Of a DNA stretch of 64,000 bases, positions 44,181 through 55,003 are shown in pieces (within the stretch, counting starts at the first letter, position 1; every line of letters starts with the position of its first letter). The notes below the pieces were generated by a model. It did no database searches. It was not told where the DNA came from and saw only the letters and a program-made list of their open reading frames with translations. The stretch spans positions 47,156,890 to 47,220,889 of the forward strand of contig NC_083571.1 in NCBI RefSeq assembly GCF_027579695.1. The letters run 5' to 3'. Made by a program: the position numbers and the translations under genes. The DNA is from Neoarius graeffei (taxonomy: Eukaryota; Chordata; Actinopteri; Siluriformes; Ariidae).

Positions 44181-46268
44181 ATGTCTAGTTACTGGAGTAA
44201 GAGAAGAAGGATTGCTAAAGGCGTTGAATCAGACTTACTGAGTATAGGCCTAACTTCTTCAGCAGAGTGTGGGGGGGAAGGGGTGTCATATGAAGTGACT
44301 GAGGTCCAATTTACTCATGGGGGCAGTGGGGTAGAACCCCTACCAGGACATAGTGCCCATTCAGGACAGAGCAGTGGTGGAGTTAGTGAGCAGGTCCATT
44401 CAGGACAGAGCAGTGGTGGAGTGAGTGAGCAGGTCCATTCAGGACAGAGCAGTGGTGGAGTGAGTGAGGATGAACAGTCCAGTGAACATGCACATGACAG
44501 TGATGGCAGTGAGGAAATCTGTTCTTCAGGCGAAGACACACGAAGTCACCTTGCTCAATGGGCAGTTAGGAGAAGGATAAGCCATGCTGCTTTGGCAGAT
44601 TTATTATCTTTTCTCTCTGGAAAATTGCATGGCTTGCCAAAAAATCCTAGAACGTTACTAAAAACAAAAACCACGTATCATGTTAAAAATATTTCAGGCG
44701 GTAGCTACTATCATTTTGGCTTCGATCATGGCATTTCCTCTCATCTTGCTAACAAAAAAACTCCTTTGACTTGCCCGTCTTTAACAATCCAAGTGAACAT
44801 AGATGGCCTGCCCCTCTATAAAAGCTCAAATGCACAGTTCTGGCCTATTTTAGGGCTCATTGAGTGTTTTGAGAATCGGGTACAGACAAACAGGGAGCCA
44901 TTTGTTATCGGGATCTACTTTGGAAATCAGAAACCTACAACACTAGAGTTTCTAGATGAGTTTGTCAGTGACGCACGTGTTCTTGAGAGAGATGGCTTTT
45001 TTTACCAGGGTGCTTCTATCGCTATAGCATTGTCAGCAGTGGTCTGTGACGCGCCTGCACGGGCATTTATCCGAAGGTCAAAGGGACACACTGGGTTCTA
45101 CAGTTGTCACAAATGCCATCAAAAGGGAGTGACATACCAAGGAAGAATGACCTTTCCACAATCAGATGCACCACCTAGACTGGACAGTGAAACATTTGAT
45201 GAGTTTAGTGATGAGCAGCATTTCACAGGATTTAGTCCATTCAATCTTTTGTCAGTTGGAATAGTCACACAGTTTCCTCATGACTATATGCATGTGGTGT
45301 GCTTAGGGGTAGTGCGGAAACTGTTATACTTCTGGATGAGGAAGCCATTGCACACTCGAGTAGGTACAGCTGTCGTGCAGGAGGTGTCAACTACGCTTTT
45401 GGGTTATCGCTCATATTTCCCCATTGAATTCAACCGGAAGCCCCGAACTCTTACTGATTTTGAGAGGTGGAAAGCTACTGAGCTTCGCTCATTCCTGCTA
45501 TACACTGGGCCAGCTTGCTTAAAGGGCAGAGTACCAGCAGCAATTTACAACAACTTCATGTTGCTGTCTGTGGCCATGACCATTTTACTTAGTGTATCTT
45601 TAGTGGGAGATTATGCTGACTATGCACACAGTCTACTCTTGGCATTTGTGAAACACTGCAACCAACTGTATGGTAGGGAGTACATTGGGTACAATATGCA
45701 TGCCTTACTCCACCTCAGTGAGGAAACAAAGACATATGGAGCGTTAGACAACGTATCCTGCTTCCCTTTCGAAAATTTCCTCGGCCAGCTAAAAACAACG
45801 ATCCGGAAACCCAACAAGCCCCTAGAGCAGGTCATTCGTCGCTTGTCTGAAAAAAGGTTTAAGTCCAGTGAGTGTCTAAGTATCGAGTCAGGCCTAACAA
45901 TGGAACATTACAGTGGCCCTGTACCACCGCATCTTACTGCCATAAAACAATTTAAAAGAATGCATGTTCAGAGGGTCATCATTCAGGTCTCAACAAGTGA
46001 CAGTTGTGTGGAGTTAGCGGGGGGAAGGATAGTGGTCATCGAAAACATCATAGTTGACAACAAGGCAGAAGTGCACATAGTGTTTAGGTCCTTCTCAAAG
46101 CTCTGCAACCTCTTTGACTACCCACTCGAGTCATCTGAAGTTGGCATCTACCATCTGTCTGCCCTGACACCTCAACTGCATCACACTCTAGCTGCACACA
46201 TAGAGAGAAAATATGTCCTCCTTCCAGTTAAGGATGGCTTTGCTGGGCTACCAATGTTGCATCAGTAG
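44181..46268 (+). CDS. CMC/EnSpm-like DDE transposase, 695 aa, open
   Basis: It would cut and paste the surrounding element by recognising its termini in the nucleus. From ATG 44181 there are 695 codons without a stop. An N-terminal low-complexity part holds three 13-residue repeats (HSGQSSGGVSEQV, about residues 60-96) and acidic stretches. A conserved core follows: VNIDGLPLYKSSNAQFWPIL (D208), a CHKCH knuckle (309-313), PHDYMHVVCLGVVRKLLYFW (D368) and CFPFENFLGQLKTTIRKP (E531). D208, D368 and E531 are my candidates for the DDE triad, by position relative to the CMC superfamily. The ATG lies 70 bp after acceptor 44111, so the gene probably has a 5' noncoding exon. No homology search was possible; the family call rests on motif memory. 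Confidence 0.8.
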   Translation: MSSYWSKRRRIAKGVESDLLSIGLTSSAECGGEGVSYEVTEVQFTHGGSGVEPLPGHSAHSGQSSGGVSEQVHSGQSSGGVSEQVHSGQSSGGVSEDEQSSEHAHDSDGSEEICSSGEDTRSHLAQWAVRRRISHAALADLLSFLSGKLHGLPKNPRTLLKTKTTYHVKNISGGSYYHFGFDHGISSHLANKKTPLTCPSLTIQVNIDGLPLYKSSNAQFWPILGLIECFENRVQTNREPFVIGIYFGNQKPTTLEFLDEFVSDARVLERDGFFYQGASIAIALSAVVCDAPARAFIRRSKGHTGFYSCHKCHQKGVTYQGRMTFPQSDAPPRLDSETFDEFSDEQHFTGFSPFNLLSVGIVTQFPHDYMHVVCLGVVRKLLYFWMRKPLHTRVGTAVVQEVSTTLLGYRSYFPIEFNRKPRTLTDFERWKATELRSFLLYTGPACLKGRVPAAIYNNFMLLSVAMTILLSVSLVGDYADYAHSLLLAFVKHCNQLYGREYIGYNMHALLHLSEETKTYGALDNVSCFPFENFLGQLKTTIRKPNKPLEQVIRRLSEKRFKSSECLSIESGLTMEHYSGPVPPHLTAIKQFKRMHVQRVIIQVSTSDSCVELAGGRIVVIENIIVDNKAEVHIVFRSFSKLCNLFDYPLESSEVGIYHLSALTPQLHHTLAAHIERKYVLLPVKDGFAGLPMLHQ
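44358..44468 (+). repeat. 39-bp in-frame repeat, 3 copies, in the transposase
   Basis: CATTCAGGACAGAGCAGTGG plus TGGAGTGAGTGAGCAGGTC repeats with one change, giving HSGQSSGGVSEQV twice and HSGQSSGGVSEDE. Length polymorphism is likely. Confidence 0.95.
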
Positions 46269-46432
46269 GATTGCTGTTTTTTATGTTGGTGTAAGTGTTC
46301 AAATCACAATTTTGTTCAGGTGATATATTCAGGTTTCCCATCTCATTTAGGAAATGCTGTAGCTGTAGGAATTGATTATTAAGATGCCTTGGCAAGCCCA
46401 CTTAAGTGTAACTATTTCTTCTTTCCACAGAA

Positions 46433-49400
46433 ATGTATGTAGTCGTTTCCTTCCCCGCGGAGGGCTTGTTTTTTGTGGTGCCTGTTTCATGGCTCATAGA
46501 AGATAAATGTTACTGGCCTCCCTTTAAAACGCTGGACAAGGTAAAAAAGGCTGCCCTACAAAATGAAACCCCTGACCCCAACTGTTGGACACTTCATCCA
46601 GTTGAGGTGCTTAAAGTTAAAGGTAGGCTCGGTTGTATATTTAAATATCATAATGCAGCATTTTGATTTGGGAGAAAAGGAGACAATTCAACTATTTGAA
46701 TTTTGCTTGTTTGCTATTGTTGTTTTTTTTTATGTAGACACATACGAAAAGGCCCACGGCCACTACCTTAAAGCAAAAAGAGGAGAGAAGCTGGAGACAG
46801 ATGAGGAGACCATGAAAAGAAAAAGAAAGTAAGATAATATTTGCATCATACTAGTCACTAATATATAAACGGAGGTAGATTGACTGAATTACATAGGCAG
46901 CATGTGATCTAGACAGGTTTGACACAATCTACCAAATAACTACTGAATTACTCACAAATATATCAAAATATGCATAAATACTAAGTCAACTCAATCAATA
47001 CAACAATATTTAATTACTTTGGTCATTTATGCAAAGAAATACTGGATTCGCTTAGATGAGGTAACAAACTTCTCAAAGTGAGGTGAAGCTGAATCATGGC
47101 ATCTGAGTAAGTAACCAACATGCAGGAGCCTCCTGTTCGATGTTCTACATCGACCTACATTGCTTGGCAGACATGAGGTCATATCCTGAAACTAGAAATA
47201 TCAACATAAGGGTTCTTCAAGGTGAACTAAGGAAGTGGACTATATAAACCAGACTACTTGTCTGGTTTATATAGCCTTTTCTATATTTTTAACTAACCAT
47301 AAATATTATTTGTACCAATGATATTGCCCTCAATGTCACATTCTTTAACATTTTGTAACTTGTGTAATCTCTAGGCCAAACATGAAATTCATCCAATCCA
47401 GTGATGAAGAAGATGACTGTCCCTATTTCCCTCCGGCTCCAAAAATTCGGCGACTGCCAGAGAAAATTTCTGTACCAAATTCAGGTTAGTGATATCTCTG
47501 AAAAGAAATTCATTTTTCTTTTTTCATGGTCTCTGTTACTTTTCATTTTGTGTTGCCTTACATTTCATGCACCCACATTTGACACAGGCCTTCTGCATAT
47601 CTTCCTTTGTTTATTTTTTATGTTGCATTTGGACAAAAGTGTCAGTTAAGTATAATGTCATACCATTGCATTAAGTGTAATCATAGCATTGTATCATCTC
47701 ACTAAACACGCCTTTTCATTTCCAATCTATTCAACAGAGTTTACCAGCCAGGCACCACAGGTCCCAACCACCACCACCCTGCCTCTACCACCACCACCAC
47801 AACTCCCACCTCTACCACCACTACCACAGCGCCCACCCAGCCATGAAGGTAAATGGGTCAATGTCATTGTCAATGTCATTTATTGTGCTCTGATATCAGG
47901 TGGTACAACCACTGCTAATGCTCATAAATTAATTAGTAATTGGTAATTAATGTACTGCAATGAATATGCTTCTTAGATAACCATTTAAGTCTTAATCTCT
48001 TTCAAACAGTGTACAGTCAATCACACAGAACCCCTTCAGTCACCAGGACCAGTACTTACCCTGCAGGTAATATTGGCCACTGTGTACTTAGTACCATGAT
48101 TTGGTCTTCTAATTACCATGAATACTTGTATATCATGTGTCTTTTCACTCTGTTTGCAGTGTTGTCCAACCAAGCAGCCAGTCCCCCGTTGGAAACCTCA
48201 CATCTTTTTCTGACATCCAGCCATGGAGGTATACACATAATACATTGGCTATTGAAAGTCTACACCCCTGTTCAAATGCCAGGTGTTCATGATGTAAAAA
48301 AAAATGACAAAAAGAAACTATTTAACGTCATGACAACCTGGCACTTGAACAGGGGTATGTAAACTCATATGTGTACTTTATAAGTTGCTTTGGGTTTGGA
48401 CAAAAGTTGCAGTAATAATCAATAATAATCATTGCCGTAATAATCTCACTAAACACGCCTTTTCATTTCCAATCTGTTCAACAGAGTTTACCAGTCAGGC
48501 ACCACAGCTCCCCACCACCACCACCCTGCCTCTACCACCACCATCACCTCTACCCCACTACCACAGCTTCCAACGATTTCACCTCTGCCAGCACCACCAC
48601 AGCTTCCATCGAAGTCACCTCTTTTTCGAACATCCAGCCATGGAGGTAAATACATAATACAGTGCCTATTGAAAATGTACACACCCCTGTTCAAATGCCA
48701 GGTGTTCATGATGTAAAAAAATGACAAAAAAGACAAACTATTTTATGTCATGAACCTGGCATTTGAACAGGGGTATGTAAACTTATCATACCCACTGTAC
48801 ACTGCGTTCCAAATTATTATGCAAATGACATTTTTCACTGGTTTTCCTAAATAAATAACTAGATGACAAGTCATCATAATTTTCAAGTCATCAACCGTTA
48901 GAGTACAAAGCAAATATTTTTGAACGAACCTTCCAATGATAACGGTATTTTTTTAAAAATTGAAAAACTGAAAATGCACTGTTCCAAATTATTATGCAAA
49001 GCAGAGTTTCAAAAGATGTTGTTCTTGTAAAGAACTGAAAATGGCCATTTATGAAATTTGAAGCATTAGCAGGTGATAATTACTGGAATCAAAACCTAGT
49101 TCAATCAAAAAATCTTACAGTTCAAGTTGCATTACTGGATGTGTAGCTGATTCAGAGCGCACACAGGTTTGTGCAGATAAAGGCACATTAAGAAAGGTTC
49201 TTCCAGATAAATACATCAGAACAAGAGAGTAAATGATAAAATACTATTACAAAGCAACAAACAAGTCACTTTTGAAGCTGCGAGTTGGAAGGTTCGTTCA
49301 AAAACATTTGCTTTGTACTCTAACGGTTGATGACTTGGAAAATTATGATGACTTGTCATTTAGTTATTTATTTTGGAAAACCAGTGAAAAATGTCATTTG

Positions 49401-51237
49401 CATAATAATTTGGAACGCAGTGTATGTTACTTTGTTCATTTTCTATTTTATAAGTTGCTTTGGACAAAAGTATCAGTTAAGTATAATGCCATAACATTGC
49501 ATTCAGTGTAATCATAGCATTGCACCATCTCACTATTTACTAACCACATTTCCAATCTGTTCAACAGAGTTTACCAGTCAGGCACAGCATCATCCATCAA
49601 ATCAGCAAATCAGCATCCAGCAAGGTAGAACTGAATTATCATTTATCTGGCACCAATATTAAAGGAGAAGCAGACTAACCCCTTAAGATACAGCCCCTGT
49701 TATAAATTAGCCGAATAGCTGTTACCAGAATGGCAATGACCAAGTCGTAATGTATTACTAAAGGCCCTATGCACTGTCATAGTGGTACTATGGCAGTAAA
49801 GTTTTTCTCAGTGGCCATTACAGCGTCCTTTTGGTGGAATGGCGTGTGTTAAGGGGCTATGAAAGTTTTGTTTGTTTTTGTTTTGAGAAGGACACCATAC
49901 ATTCATCCTTGATTATGTCAATTTCAGTAACACAGATGTTGATGTTGTTTGAAAGCTGTGTAAATGGAAACTAAGTATCTGAATTACTACATCTATACTT
50001 ATACCATTTCTAATCTGTTGTCTTTGATTCATAGATTTTTGCAGACTTGTTCTGCAGCACCTCCGGACGATTGAGGAGGAGGTTAAGGAGGTTAAGCAGC
50101 AGGTGGCTGCAAATACGGCCATTCTGCAGAAGCTAGGGGGTGCTGGTGTGGCAGACCTTTGCCTCGTCCAGGAAACCAACATGCCCCTCAGTAACCTGGA
50201 GGAACTGGAGGAGCTGGAGAGGCAGCTTGGGTCTGACATTGACCTGAAAAACCAACTGGTAAGTCTGGATTTTAAAATGTTGCAATATGAATTTGAAGGC
50301 ATACAAGTCTTAACCTGGCTCTCGTGATGAATGTTGCTCTGAGTTGCTCCACAAACATTTATCTGTAACTATGGCCGTAGTGCGCTTAGCCAAAGTTCCT
50401 GTCTTAAAATACCGTCTCTGGCTTAGCTCTCCAAATGTTTTATTAAAAATCCTTGCACATGATTGGAAAAAACACTTGTCTGACAATTAAAGCACTACTG
50501 TAACATTTCTGGAAATGAGTTCATTTTACACCTCTCCCTGAATTAAGTGATTTGTCGACAATGTTACATCTATGAAAGCCCTGCGAGCCGGATTGGTCAG
50601 GCTGCCTGGGTAAATCTGAAAATCCACCCAGATCCACGAGTAGCTCATAAAGCTGTGCGGAAACACACAGATCTGGCGAGAGCCAGGTGATCCCACTGAT
50701 TGAGCATTGCTAAAATTGATCCCATTCCCAAGGGGAGCGATGTGTGCACAATAAATCATATATATGTTTCCAATTTTCAACATCATACCCACTGTATTTG
50801 AAGGTTACAGATGAACTATCAAACAGCTAAGATGTTTGACTGAATGTTATGCCATTGTAATTTTGGTCTTTGTATTCCAGGTGAACATACTTGCTGTTTT
50901 GGGGGGGAAAACCACCAAAGACGCGGTGAAGAGGATGTTGGGCCGTATTTTGAGGAAGTCCCTGGCGCTTCAAATAAATTGGACTGGTGCTGGAGGAAAG
51001 GTGGCGTTCAAGTCTTTACACCTGAAGAATGTGTTACACAGTAAGCTAAAAAAAAAAACTTTTTTTTTTTACATTTTGAATCATTATTGTGAAGTATTTA
51101 CAACCCCTGGCAAAAGCATTTTTTTCTTACTTACTCCTTGTTTTACAACAGGAGCTGTTAGGAGAGTGGTGCACACAGCAACAGAAGAGGACCTGCAAAA
51201 AGAAGTTGCGAAGTACCTAAAGGGGGCAGCTGACTGA
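46433..51237 (+). CDS. DUF4806-type second protein of the EnSpm-like element (10-11 exons, about 384 aa)
   Basis: Exons with matching phases: 46433-46622, 46738-46828, 47375-47484, 47738-47848, 48010-48066, 48160-48228, 49568-49624, 50035-50258, 50881-51040 and 51152-51237 (stop TGA). The N-terminus MYVVVSFPAEGLFFVVPVSW and LIEDKCYWPPFK, with TYEKAHGHYLKAKR, is the opening common to DUF4806 proteins. The middle (130-228) is Pro/Thr/Ser-rich and encoded by duplicated exons. A heptad-rich helix (HLRTIEEEVKEVKQQVAANT, 237-256) precedes the DUF4806 region (about 279-365: NLEELEELERQL, VLGGKTTKDAVKRMLGRIL, WTGAGGKVAFKSLHLKNVLH). By analogy with CACTA elements it may bind subterminal repeats; the function is unproven. 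Exon 48485-48645 is left out because it breaks the frame. Confidence 0.75.
48241..48370. mobile_element. palindromic MITE copy 1 in an intron
   Basis: CACCCCTGTTCAAATGCCAG is inverted at the right (CTGGCACTTGAACAGGGGTA). The ends lie near TA. A second copy is at 48660-48797; each follows the same exon end (CATCCAGCCATGGAG|GT). Confidence 0.75.
48485..48645 (+). pseudogene. duplicated proline-rich exon with a frameshift (cassette exon)
   Basis: It starts like exon 47738 (acceptor TTCAACAG, then AGTTTACCAGTCAGGCACCA) and ends like exon 48160 (CATCCAGCCATGGAG|GTA). Relative to the parent exons, one A is missing at CTACCCCACTACC (about 48554-48562). It therefore enters in phase 1 and leaves in phase 0, while the next exon (49568) needs phase 1. 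Inclusion would shift the downstream frame; skipping restores it. Confidence 0.75.
48660..48797. mobile_element. palindromic MITE copy 2, TA-flanked
   Basis: CAGTGCCTATTGAAAATGTA on the left and the inverse CAGTGGGTATGATAAG at the right, with TA on both sides (48658-48659 and 48798-48799). The right TA is shared with the next element. Confidence 0.8.
48800..49422. mobile_element. Tc1/mariner-type non-autonomous element with long inverted repeats
   Basis: CACTGCGTTCCAAATTATTA at the left is inverted at the right end, and the arms match for about 135 bp (to GAACGAACCTTCCAA). TA flanks both ends. There is no transposase inside, only AT-rich filler. Confidence 0.88.
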
Positions 51238-51770
51238 GAGGGAGGGAGAAAAGACAGGCAGAAAAAAGTGGGCAATGGGGAGATGGGGAATATTTGAACT
51301 AGTCATTTTATATTTATGTATTATATATTTATTATAAATTGTTCATATTTATTTATTTACTTACTTCAAACTGTAAAAACATAAAAAAAATATTGAACCT
51401 GGCTGATCTTTAAATGTGACGTTGTTAATTGTTATTTATTTGTTTGTTTATTTATTTATTTAAAACCGTAGACACATTGAAAAAACAAAAATGTATTGAA
51501 CCTGGCTGGTCTTTAAATGTGATATTATAAATTATTAATTGTTATTTAGTTATTTATTTATTCATATAAAAACCGTTAACACATTAAAAATAAACAAAAT
51601 GTATTGAACCTTATGTGTGGTCAGTCTGTGGGATAATATGTTTACATGTATACATTTATATTAATTTAGATCATAAATTGAATTCCATTTATATTCATTT
51701 TAATGCCTTGTTTGAATTATATGGCCATAATAAGGCTATTAAAAAAATGGTGGGTAACAATCGGTAAAAA

Positions 51771-51926
51771 GGCGGCCCTTTATCTGAAACCGCTTTTGAG
51801 CCGCCGGCGGACCGCCAAAGAACCGATGAGCAAAACGCCAGTGGGCCACTGGTGGGAGCCGCCGTTGGACCGACAACTCTGCCACTGGTGGGCCGCCAGT
51901 GGGCCACTGACCTATTGCTATCTGGG
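51771..51926 (-). repeat. right terminal and subterminal repeats of the EnSpm-like element
   Basis: CCGCCAGTGGGCCACTG, GCCACTGGTGGG and related CCACTGGYGG units recur five times or so in 150 bp. They mirror the left end (41812-41850). Confidence 0.75.
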
Positions 51927-52522
51927 ACAGTTTAACACACAAGCCAAATACACGCGATGTGAGTGGTAAGATGGCGGCCAGATGGCTTCAGTATGAGCTC
52001 AGTGATCCGCCATTGCTGGGGGGAGAGAAAACAACAACCGGAAATGACGCAACTCGCATGGCTCTGGTTAAAACACTTGGACTCTGATGTGAAGCCAAAA
52101 CAGTAAGAAGGTAATCAAAAGACAGCGAAATTAAAGCAGTGGTTACTATTAGAGAAAATCATCCGTCTTTAAAACAGAAAGACACTTTATGAAAGTTTAA
52201 AGCACACTGTAAAATCTGTATGTAACTGTTCATGACGTTTCACCGCAGCTGCGTGAAACTGTTGTTGTTGGCTAACGGACTCGACAGCTAACGATAAACA
52301 GAGCGGCTTGGGGAGTTTCTTTCGACACTTTATTTCATATTTCCGTCCAGAATTTCACTGTAACTTCGAGCGGTACTGAATGTGTAACGCAGGGAGAGAA
52401 TGAACGCAAAGAAACTTCATGGTTTCAATTAGGCAGAAGTACGAAATGACGTATGTCGCATAGTGAATCTGGTGCGCATGCGCCGTTGGCGGAAAGGTGA
52501 CTTGCTATAAATGGCTGAAAGT
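51927..52522. other. flanking sequence right of the EnSpm-like element
   Basis: GC-richer sequence with ATGGCGG and CGGAAATGACGC motifs that could be a remnant promoter, but no exon could be attached. Nothing else is recognised. Confidence 0.4.
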
Positions 52523-52895
52523 CAAGTTTATTTGTATAGCGCTTTTAACAATAAACATTGTCGCAAAGCAGCTTGACAGAATTTGAACGACTTAAAACAT
52601 GAGCTAATTTTGTCCCTAATCTATCCCCAATGAGCAAGCCTGTGGCAAGGAAAAACTCCCTCAGACGACATGAGGAAGAAACCTCGAGAGGAACCAGACT
52701 CGAAAGGGGACCCATCCTCATTTGGGCAACAACAGACAGCATGACTATAATATTAACAGTTTTAACAAGAAGTCAGTTTCGTTGATGTTATAACTCTTCA
52801 TTGATGTATACTTGAGTGCAAAACTGTTCATGACAACTGCAGTCCTAAAGTTAGAAAGTCAACTGTAGTCCTCAGCCATAAAAGCATTACTATAA

Positions 52896-53524
52896 TGGCC
52901 CTTTTCCACTACCCTTTTTCAGCTCACTTCAGCCCGACACGGCTCGCGTTTCGACTACCTTAGAGCAGCATGACTCAGCTCGCTTCAGCCCTACTCAGCA
53001 CCCAAAACTCGCACGGTTTTGGAGTGGGGCTGAAGCGAGCCAAACCGAGCCGAGTGAGGCTGGGGGCGAGCAGACACTCCCCTGTACACTGATTGGTGAG
53101 GAGGAGTGTCCTCACACGCCCACACACGCCCCGCGAGCACGCTGGGATCTGTAAACAGCGTAAACCCGGAAGAAGAAGAATTACGAGAATTTCTGAAGCC
53201 TTATGCACCTCGCCTCATCTATACGCTCTTGCCAGTATCTGTTGGCGTTGTCGGTGACAACAAACCACAGCATCAAGACCAGCAACACTAACGACTCCAT
53301 GTCCTCCATGTTTATTGTTTACTATCCGGGTCGTGAGACTACCGCTTAAAAGCTCACTGATGTCACTGTTTGCGCCGCCTAACGACATCACGTGACGTCC
53401 ACCCACTTTCGCTAACTCCACCCAATGTGTCCACCCACTTCCAGCCAGCACGGTTCAGCGCGGTTGTAGTCGAAATGCAACTCCAACAGCCCAACTCAGC
53501 CGCGTTGGTAGTGGAAAAGCGGCA
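52896..53524 (-). mobile_element. Harbinger-like MITE, TGGCCCTTTTCCACTAC family, TAA duplication
   Basis: Flanked by TAA (52893-52895 and 53525-53527). Leader ORF on the minus strand from 53309. Same structure as 14836 and 40917. Confidence 0.9.
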
Positions 53525-53697
53525 TAAGTGTCCAGAGCGTCCTCCAGGTGTGACTTTCAACTGTCCACATGGGGCCGTCCTCCACAGGAGCGATGCGATG
53601 AGACTCCAGCCAGACACAGGGCACCAGGCTGGATCAGGCAGGTCCGAGGAGCAGAAGAGGTCAGCGTCTCGATCCCAGGACCAACATGTAACTCACC

Positions 53698-54668
53698 CCT
53701 TTTCCGCCAAAGCAGTTCCAGGGCTGGTTCGGGGCCAGTGCTTAGTTTGGAACCGGGTTTTCTGTTTCCACTGACAAAGGACTGGCTCTGGGGCTAGAAA
53801 AACCGGTTCCAGGTTAGCACCAACTCTCTGCTGGGCCAGAGGAAAGAACCGCTTATGTCAGCGGGGGGTGGAGTCGTTAAGACTGACAACAATAACAAGA
53901 CCGCGAAAGATCACCATTTAAGCGACGAGAAGCGGCAGCTGTACAAACGCGAAGTCATCCATTATTATTGTTGTTGTTGTGGCTGCTGCTGCTTCTTCTG
54001 TGTTGTTTTTGCTTCGATGTTCGCGCCAAGGTTTATGCAAACGTAGCAATGTAACTGACATATACAGCGACGTAATGACGTGGCTTCCCTTAGCACCGCG
54101 AGCTATGGAAAAGCAAACTGGCTCTCAGCTGGCTCGCAAGTTGAACGAGTTGTGAACCAGCACCAGCCCCGAACCAGCCCTGGAACTGATTTGGTGGAAA
54201 AGGGGTACTTGCGAACCAGCTGAGAACCAGTTTGCTTTTCCATAGCTCGGGGTGCTAAGGGGAGCCATGTCATTACGTCGCTGTATACATCAGTTACAGC
54301 GCTGCATTTGCATAAACCTTGGCACGAACATCGAAGCAGCAACAACACGGAGAAGAAGAAGCAGCAGCAACAACAACAACAATAATGGATGACTGCTGCT
54401 TTACTGTGTCCATGATATCTCGTCACTTATTTAAAAATGGCGCCCTCTCGCGGTCTTGCTATTGTTGTTGGTCTTAACAACTCCGCCCCCCCTGCTGACA
54501 TAAGCAGTTCTTTCCTCCATCCAGCCCAGCAAAGAGTTGGTGCTAGCCTGGAACCGTTTTTTTTTCTGGCCCAGAGCCAGTTCTTTGTCAGTGGAAACAG
54601 AAAACCCGGTTCCAAACTAAGCACTGGCCCCGAACCAGCCCTGGAACTGCTTTGGTGGAAAAGGGCTA
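53698..54668 (+). mobile_element. Harbinger-like MITE pair, CCCCTTTTCCACCAAA family, head to head
   Basis: The first copy runs to GATTTGGTGGAAAAGGGGTA (about 54213). A second partial copy in inverse follows at once (GCGAACCAGCTGAGAACCAG) and ends GGTGGAAAAGGGC (about 54668). Similar to 31109-31876. Confidence 0.72.
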
Positions 54669-55003
54669 TAAGAGGGACAGATTTGGGGGGAGAAAACACA
54701 GGTTGTTAGGTATCCCCAATGTTACCTGAATAAGTAGGAACAGTATACATATTGCACTGAGTACAAGCAGGGACTCCTGCAAAACTAACTATGACAGCAT
54801 AACTAAAAGGGGAGAGCCAGAAGGTCACACAGGCATGAGGGAGCCCCGGGACATAAAGCAGCAGCCACTACACCGTCAACAAACTCAAGTGGGGGACTGA
54901 CAGCATCCATACGTACATCCCAGCAAGACTCCACAGGTGAAATGGGTATTTTAAAAAAAAAGTCAGGCATCAGTCAGTTAAACGCTGATATTCTTAAATT
55001 GTG

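Larger units (their letters stand above)
41794..51926 (+). mobile_element. near-complete 10.1-kb CMC/EnSpm (CACTA)-like DNA transposon
   Basis: The left terminus CCCAGCTAGCATGTATATAG continues TGGACCACTGGTGG. The inverse of the right end reads CCCAGATAGCAATAGGTCAG and continues TGGCCCACTGGCGG. AC directly flanks both ends (41792-41793 and 51927-51928), a possible 2-bp duplication. CCACTGG-type subterminal repeats crowd both ends. Inside, all on the plus strand, are a noncoding first exon, a transposase gene (44181) and a multi-exon DUF4806-type gene (46433). Two genes plus subterminal repeats is the layout of CACTA-type elements. Small MITEs have since entered the introns. Confidence 0.75.
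52523..54955 (-). repeat. long retroposon 3' region in inverse, split by three MITE insertions
   Basis: It starts CAAGTTTATTTGTATAGCGC (inverse of the tail at 34115-34140) and continues in segments 52523-52895, 53525-53697 and 54669-54955 (GAGAGCCAGAAGGTCACACA near its far end). It is probably a LINE 3' UTR; no coding part is seen. Confidence 0.65.

Noticed and set aside
51947-52100. Possible host promoter right of the EnSpm-like element (ATGGCGG, CGGAAATGACGC)
   Set aside because: No exon or donor could be attached, so no gene is called.
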